Below, piece by piece: positions 15,373-18,110 of a DNA stretch of 18,110 nucleotides (position 1 is the first letter of the stretch; every line of letters begins with the position of its first letter). Source of the DNA: Nitrospinaceae bacterium. Lineage in GTDB: Bacteria; Nitrospinota; Nitrospinia; Nitrospinales; VA-1. The DNA lies in NCBI GenBank assembly GCA_029261675.1, contig JAJDBA010000313.1, positions 1 through 18,110 of the forward strand, written 5' to 3'. The translations under genes and the position numbers were made by a program. The notes under the pieces were generated by a model. That model saw nothing but the letters and a program-made list of their open reading frames with translations. It was not told where the DNA came from and made no database searches.

Positions 15373-16065
15373 ATGAGTGTTTGCGCTGTGGTGCCCGCAG
15401 GGGGGGCTGGAACTCGAATGGGAGGAACTGTTCCCAAGCAGTTTCTGGAGTTGAATGGAAAACCTATCCTTTATTACACGCTTAAAACCCTTCAAGATTG
15501 TGGCATCATTTCCGAGTTAATTTTGGTGGTACCGGAAAAGGAATATGACAATGCTTGTGCTGATTGGTTGGGCAAGCCAGAAATCGTAACAAAAGTTGTT
15601 ATAGGGGGTGAAAAAAGACAGGACTCCGTCTATAACGGATTTTGTGAAGTTTCGCCACAAACGGAAATTGTATTGGTGCATGATGGCGTGCGGCCTTTTT
15701 TATCACATCGAATGATTCAGGAATCAATCCATGTGGCAAGGGAATATGGTGCGGCTATAACCGCAATTCCAGTACATGACACAATAAAAAGGGTAGATGC
15801 TTCTGATTTCGTTTCGCAAACTGTTGATCGAGAAGGTTTATGGAGAATTCAAACTCCTCAGGTCTTTCGTTATGAACTTTTGCAAGAGGCATTCAAAAAA
15901 GCGAATTCGGAAAAGTTTTATGGAACCGATGAAGGTACCCTGATAGAGCATCTTGGGAAGCCGGTAAAGGTTGTCGAAGGTTCGGAACAAAATATAAAGA
16001 TCACACGACCTGAAGACCTGGGGCTGAGTGAAATTTTTATTTCTAAGGCTTTTCCGGAAAATTAA
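15373..16065 (+). CDS. ispD: IspD, 2-C-methyl-D-erythritol 4-phosphate cytidylyltransferase
   Basis: Cytoplasmic enzyme of the non-mevalonate (MEP) isoprenoid pathway that joins CTP and methylerythritol phosphate to give CDP-methylerythritol and pyrophosphate. The protein is 230 aa, the normal length. It starts with the nucleotide-binding motif PAGGAGTRMGGTVPKQFLEL, and further family motifs follow: GGEKRQDSVYNGF, VLVHDGVRPF, VHDTIKR, LWRIQTPQVF, and the C-terminal TDEGTLIEHLGKPVKVVEGS with NIKITRPEDL. A GGGA at 15362-15365 serves the ATG. ispF is not adjacent. Confidence 0.95.
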   Translation: MSVCAVVPAGGAGTRMGGTVPKQFLELNGKPILYYTLKTLQDCGIISELILVVPEKEYDNACADWLGKPEIVTKVVIGGEKRQDSVYNGFCEVSPQTEIVLVHDGVRPFLSHRMIQESIHVAREYGAAITAIPVHDTIKRVDASDFVSQTVDREGLWRIQTPQVFRYELLQEAFKKANSEKFYGTDEGTLIEHLGKPVKVVEGSEQNIKITRPEDLGLSEIFISKAFPEN

Positions 16066-16158
16066 TTCCCTCAAAAATAAAATGCTTCTAAAATAAAAAT
16101 CAGGCATCTAAATTTGAAAGTTCAACTCACATTCTTAAATTAAATCAGGAGAAAAATA

Positions 16159-16596
16159 ATGTTACAACCTGGAACCGAAGCGCCCGCTTTTTCGGTCAAT
16201 GATCATAATGGCAATTTGATAAACCTAAAGGAGTATTTAGGGAAAAAAGTAGTGCTGTGGTTTTACCCCAAGGCGGATACTCCAGGGTGTACGATGGAAG
16301 GCCAAGGGTTTCGAGATGATTTTAAGAAGTTTGAAGATAAAGGAATTCAGATTTTCGGAGTGAGCTTGGATAATGAAAAAGATAATAAGGCCTTTGCTGA
16401 AAAATTCTCGTTTACCTATCCCTTGCTGTGTGATGTGAATAAAGATATTGCTTTGGCCTATCAGGCTATTAAAAGTGCCGATGACCAACATGCAGCTCGA
16501 ATCAGTTATGTGATTGGTGAAGATGGAAAAATATTGGAAAGTATTGAAAGTGTAGATACCAAAAACCATTCAAATGATTTGTGCTCTCGATATTAA
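16159..16596 (+). CDS. bcp: PrxQ/BCP-type peroxiredoxin with an apparent 3' frameshift
   Basis: Thiol peroxidase that reduces hydrogen peroxide and organic peroxides. The 145-aa frame has the peroxidatic cysteine C44 in YPKADTPGCTMEGQGFRDD. The resolving cysteine found five residues later in E. coli BCP (C50) is replaced by Q49; another cysteine, C91, lies in PLLCDVNKD. The last residues read NHSNDLCSRY and do not look like the family. Adding one T to the run at 16578-16580 gives NHSNDFVLSILK with a stop at 16599-16601 (147 aa), resembling the E. coli end NHHDVVLNWLK. A real deletion or a homopolymer error are both possible. Good ribosome site AGGAG (16147-16151). Enzyme activity may survive, since only the last helix is affected. 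Confidence 0.85.
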   Translation: MLQPGTEAPAFSVNDHNGNLINLKEYLGKKVVLWFYPKADTPGCTMEGQGFRDDFKKFEDKGIQIFGVSLDNEKDNKAFAEKFSFTYPLLCDVNKDIALAYQAIKSADDQHAARISYVIGEDGKILESIESVDTKNHSNDLCSRY

Positions 16597-16634
16597 AATA
16601 ATCTTTTTAGTATTTAACTGTAGTGGAGTGACCT

Positions 16635-17732
16635 ATGGCTTATAAGGATACCCTGATTCCAGAACCTCTCGATGATGGCCAGAAAAAGAGGAAAAAAGAA
16701 ATTCTTAATAAGAGAATTTCTCCGGTCAATTTTGAAGATATCAATGATGTCGGGGATCTGGTTGAATCTTTTCAGTCAGCTTCTATCCAGGCGAGGAACC
16801 TTGGTCAGTGCGCCCAGATATTTGGAAAAATGCTTCAAGATGACGAGCGTCCAACAATAATGTTGGGTCTCGCCGGACCGCTGATTGCTGCCGGATTGAG
16901 GAAGGTGATCCGCGATATGGTTCATTACAATATGGTTGATGTCATAGTATCAACAGGGGCGGTTCTTTATCAGGATTACTATAATGCTCTGGGTGGAGGC
17001 CATTATTATGGAAGCCCTACCGCTGATGATACAAAACTTCGCGAACTTTTTATTGACCGGATTTATGATACGTATGTCGATGATGAACTGTTTGTTGAAG
17101 ATGATACCTTGATCGGGGAGTTTGCCGATAAGCTGGAACCAAGAAACTATTCCAGTCGCGAATTCATTTCTCTTCTTTCCGATACTATCGATGATGAAGA
17201 GTCAATTCTAGTGACGGCACGTAAAAATAATATCCCCGTTTTTTGCCCTGCTCTAAACGATTCGAGCATAGGAATTGGACTTACCGAGCATTACTACAAT
17301 TGTCGGAAAGAAGGGCGCAAGCCTATTACCATTGATTCCATCCGCGATAATTATGAGCTGACTCAAATTGTTGTGAACTCATCACGGACTTCGGCATTTT
17401 ATGTGGCAGGGGGTGTGCCGAAAAACTATATTAATGATTCTGTTGTTATGGCTTATATTTTCGGCAAGGATACAGGAGGCCATAAATACGCTGTGCAAGT
17501 AACTACCGATTCGCCGCATTGGGGTGGATTGAGTGGCAGTACGCTTGGTGAGGCGCAATCATGGGGCAAGGTCAATAAGCAGGCAAACCATAGTATGGCG
17601 TTTGTGGAGCCTAGCGTTTCTTTACCTTTGATCTACGGCCATGCTTTTCAAAAAGGTCTTTATAAAGGAAGGTCTAGATTGAAGTATGAGTGGGAAGGGG
17701 ATACCCTTAAGAAAATGACCGCTGACGGTTAA
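16635..17732 (+). CDS. Deoxyhypusine synthase family protein
   Basis: NAD-dependent enzyme of the family that transfers the aminobutyl group of spermidine. In eukaryotes and archaea the acceptor is a lysine of eIF5A; some relatives (plant homospermidine synthase) use putrescine. This protein is 365 aa, close to the eukaryotic size. Shared segments include MVDVIVSTGAV, NNIPVFCPALNDSSIGIGL, YVAGGVPKNYI, YAVQVTTDSP and GEAQSWGKV, where K312 matches the lysine that forms the covalent intermediate in human DHS (K329). The residue aligned with human H288 appears to be Asn in VPKNYI. GGAG at 16625-16628 supports the start. The stop overlaps the convergent downstream gene. Bacteria lack eIF5A, so the acceptor is unknown: homospermidine synthesis or protein modification are possible. 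Confidence 0.9.
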   Translation: MAYKDTLIPEPLDDGQKKRKKEILNKRISPVNFEDINDVGDLVESFQSASIQARNLGQCAQIFGKMLQDDERPTIMLGLAGPLIAAGLRKVIRDMVHYNMVDVIVSTGAVLYQDYYNALGGGHYYGSPTADDTKLRELFIDRIYDTYVDDELFVEDDTLIGEFADKLEPRNYSSREFISLLSDTIDDEESILVTARKNNIPVFCPALNDSSIGIGLTEHYYNCRKEGRKPITIDSIRDNYELTQIVVNSSRTSAFYVAGGVPKNYINDSVVMAYIFGKDTGGHKYAVQVTTDSPHWGGLSGSTLGEAQSWGKVNKQANHSMAFVEPSVSLPLIYGHAFQKGLYKGRSRLKYEWEGDTLKKMTADG

Positions 17733-18110
17733 TTATGCCTCCCAAATTCATTATTCAAATCCAGAAAAATTCTTGCTCTGTCAATTTGGGGAACCGCCTC
17801 TAGTCGTGATTTAACTTCCTTGATTCGTTTTTGAATTTCTTCCATCTCTTGATGACCTTTTATTTGCAGGAATACATCTAATAGGTTCTTTCCTTTTATA
17901 TGATGGGTGCGGATTTCAGGGTCTGACTTTACTCCTTCGATATTTTCAAAAACGGGCTTGGTGATTTCAATCAATTCTTTTCGTGTCAGGGGATAAAGAT
18001 TTTCGACCTCGGCATCAAGTTCCCCATCAACATGAACGAGAACATCCTGCACATTGTCAAAGGCCTTGATCACGTTTCTTCTCACTGCTTCTGCAACACC
18101 ATGGCCTTCT
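17729..18110 (-). CDS. C-terminal part of a probable CDF (cation efflux) transporter, 5'-truncated
   Basis: The frame is open to the window edge; the start lies beyond it (the GTG at 18085 is internal), with GHGVAEAVRRNV read before it. The visible 127 residues are soluble and resemble the cytoplasmic dimerisation domain of cation-diffusion-facilitator metal transporters: a helix then VQDVLVHVDGEL. A second similar unit seems to follow: EGVKSDPEIRTHHIKGKNL, a helix (MEEIQKRIKEVKSRLE), then RARIFLDLN. Such domains bind zinc or other metals; His residues are present (HVDGE, THHIKG, GHQE). The six-helix membrane part would be upstream, out of view, so the transporter call rests on the tail only. 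The stop codon is shared with the convergent deoxyhypusine-synthase-family gene through TTAA. Confidence 0.6.
   Translation of the reverse strand, partial: EGHGVAEAVRRNVIKAFDNVQDVLVHVDGELDAEVENLYPLTRKELIEITKPVFENIEGVKSDPEIRTHHIKGKNLLDVFLQIKGHQEMEEIQKRIKEVKSRLEAVPQIDRARIFLDLNNEFGRHN

Noticed and set aside
1..18110. tRNA genes, rRNA, CRISPR arrays, insertion sequences or prophage
   Set aside because: None was seen on reading both strands; there are no regularly spaced repeats, transposase motifs or abrupt compositional shifts.

Overview
The window looks like chromosomal core sequence from a Gram-negative bacterium with an outer membrane: it carries a full tol-pal cell-envelope locus, a lipoprotein and periplasmic c-type cytochromes. 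By eye the GC content is in the low-to-mid 40s percent, and codon use looks even throughout. Several periplasmic cytochromes c beside a two-component system, together with a bacterial deoxyhypusine-synthase-family enzyme, suggest a respiratory lineage such as Nitrospinota or a deltaproteobacterial relative. That placement is an inference from gene content only. No insertion sequence, prophage, tRNA, rRNA or CRISPR array was seen.

Layout. Positions 1-609 hold the 3' end of a diheme cytochrome c gene, followed by a hairpin terminator. Positions 894-4304 carry a stand-alone receiver protein, a large membrane histidine kinase and a small monoheme cytochrome c, all on +. The cytochrome gene meets ettA (ABC-F translation factor, on -) tail to tail, sharing the bases of their stop codons. 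Upstream of ettA, also on -, is a zinc-ribbon methyltransferase. It is divergent from efp (elongation factor P), which has a near-consensus sigma-70 promoter.

Positions 7546-13915 hold tolQ, tolR, a tolA-like gene, tolB, a 313-bp AT-rich gap, pal, a strong terminator, and a long coiled-coil periplasmic protein where many genomes have cpoB. TolQRA form the inner-membrane, proton-driven motor; TolB and Pal form the periplasmic and outer-membrane end. The two ends are linked by the TolA-like protein, which has an unusual lysine-rich and acidic linker.

Positions 13999-16065 hold radA and ispD, 12 bp apart. A PrxQ/BCP peroxiredoxin with an apparent 3' frameshift follows, then a deoxyhypusine-synthase-family gene. 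The window ends in the 3' part of a gene on - that resembles the cytoplasmic tail of a cation-diffusion-facilitator transporter; it again shares stop-codon bases with its convergent neighbour.

Most genes are recognisable housekeeping families. The points most worth a second look are the co-occurrence of EF-P with a deoxyhypusine-synthase homologue, the CpoB-position coiled-coil protein without TPRs, the glycine-rich Pal linker, the peroxiredoxin frameshift, and the two TTAA stop-sharing gene junctions.
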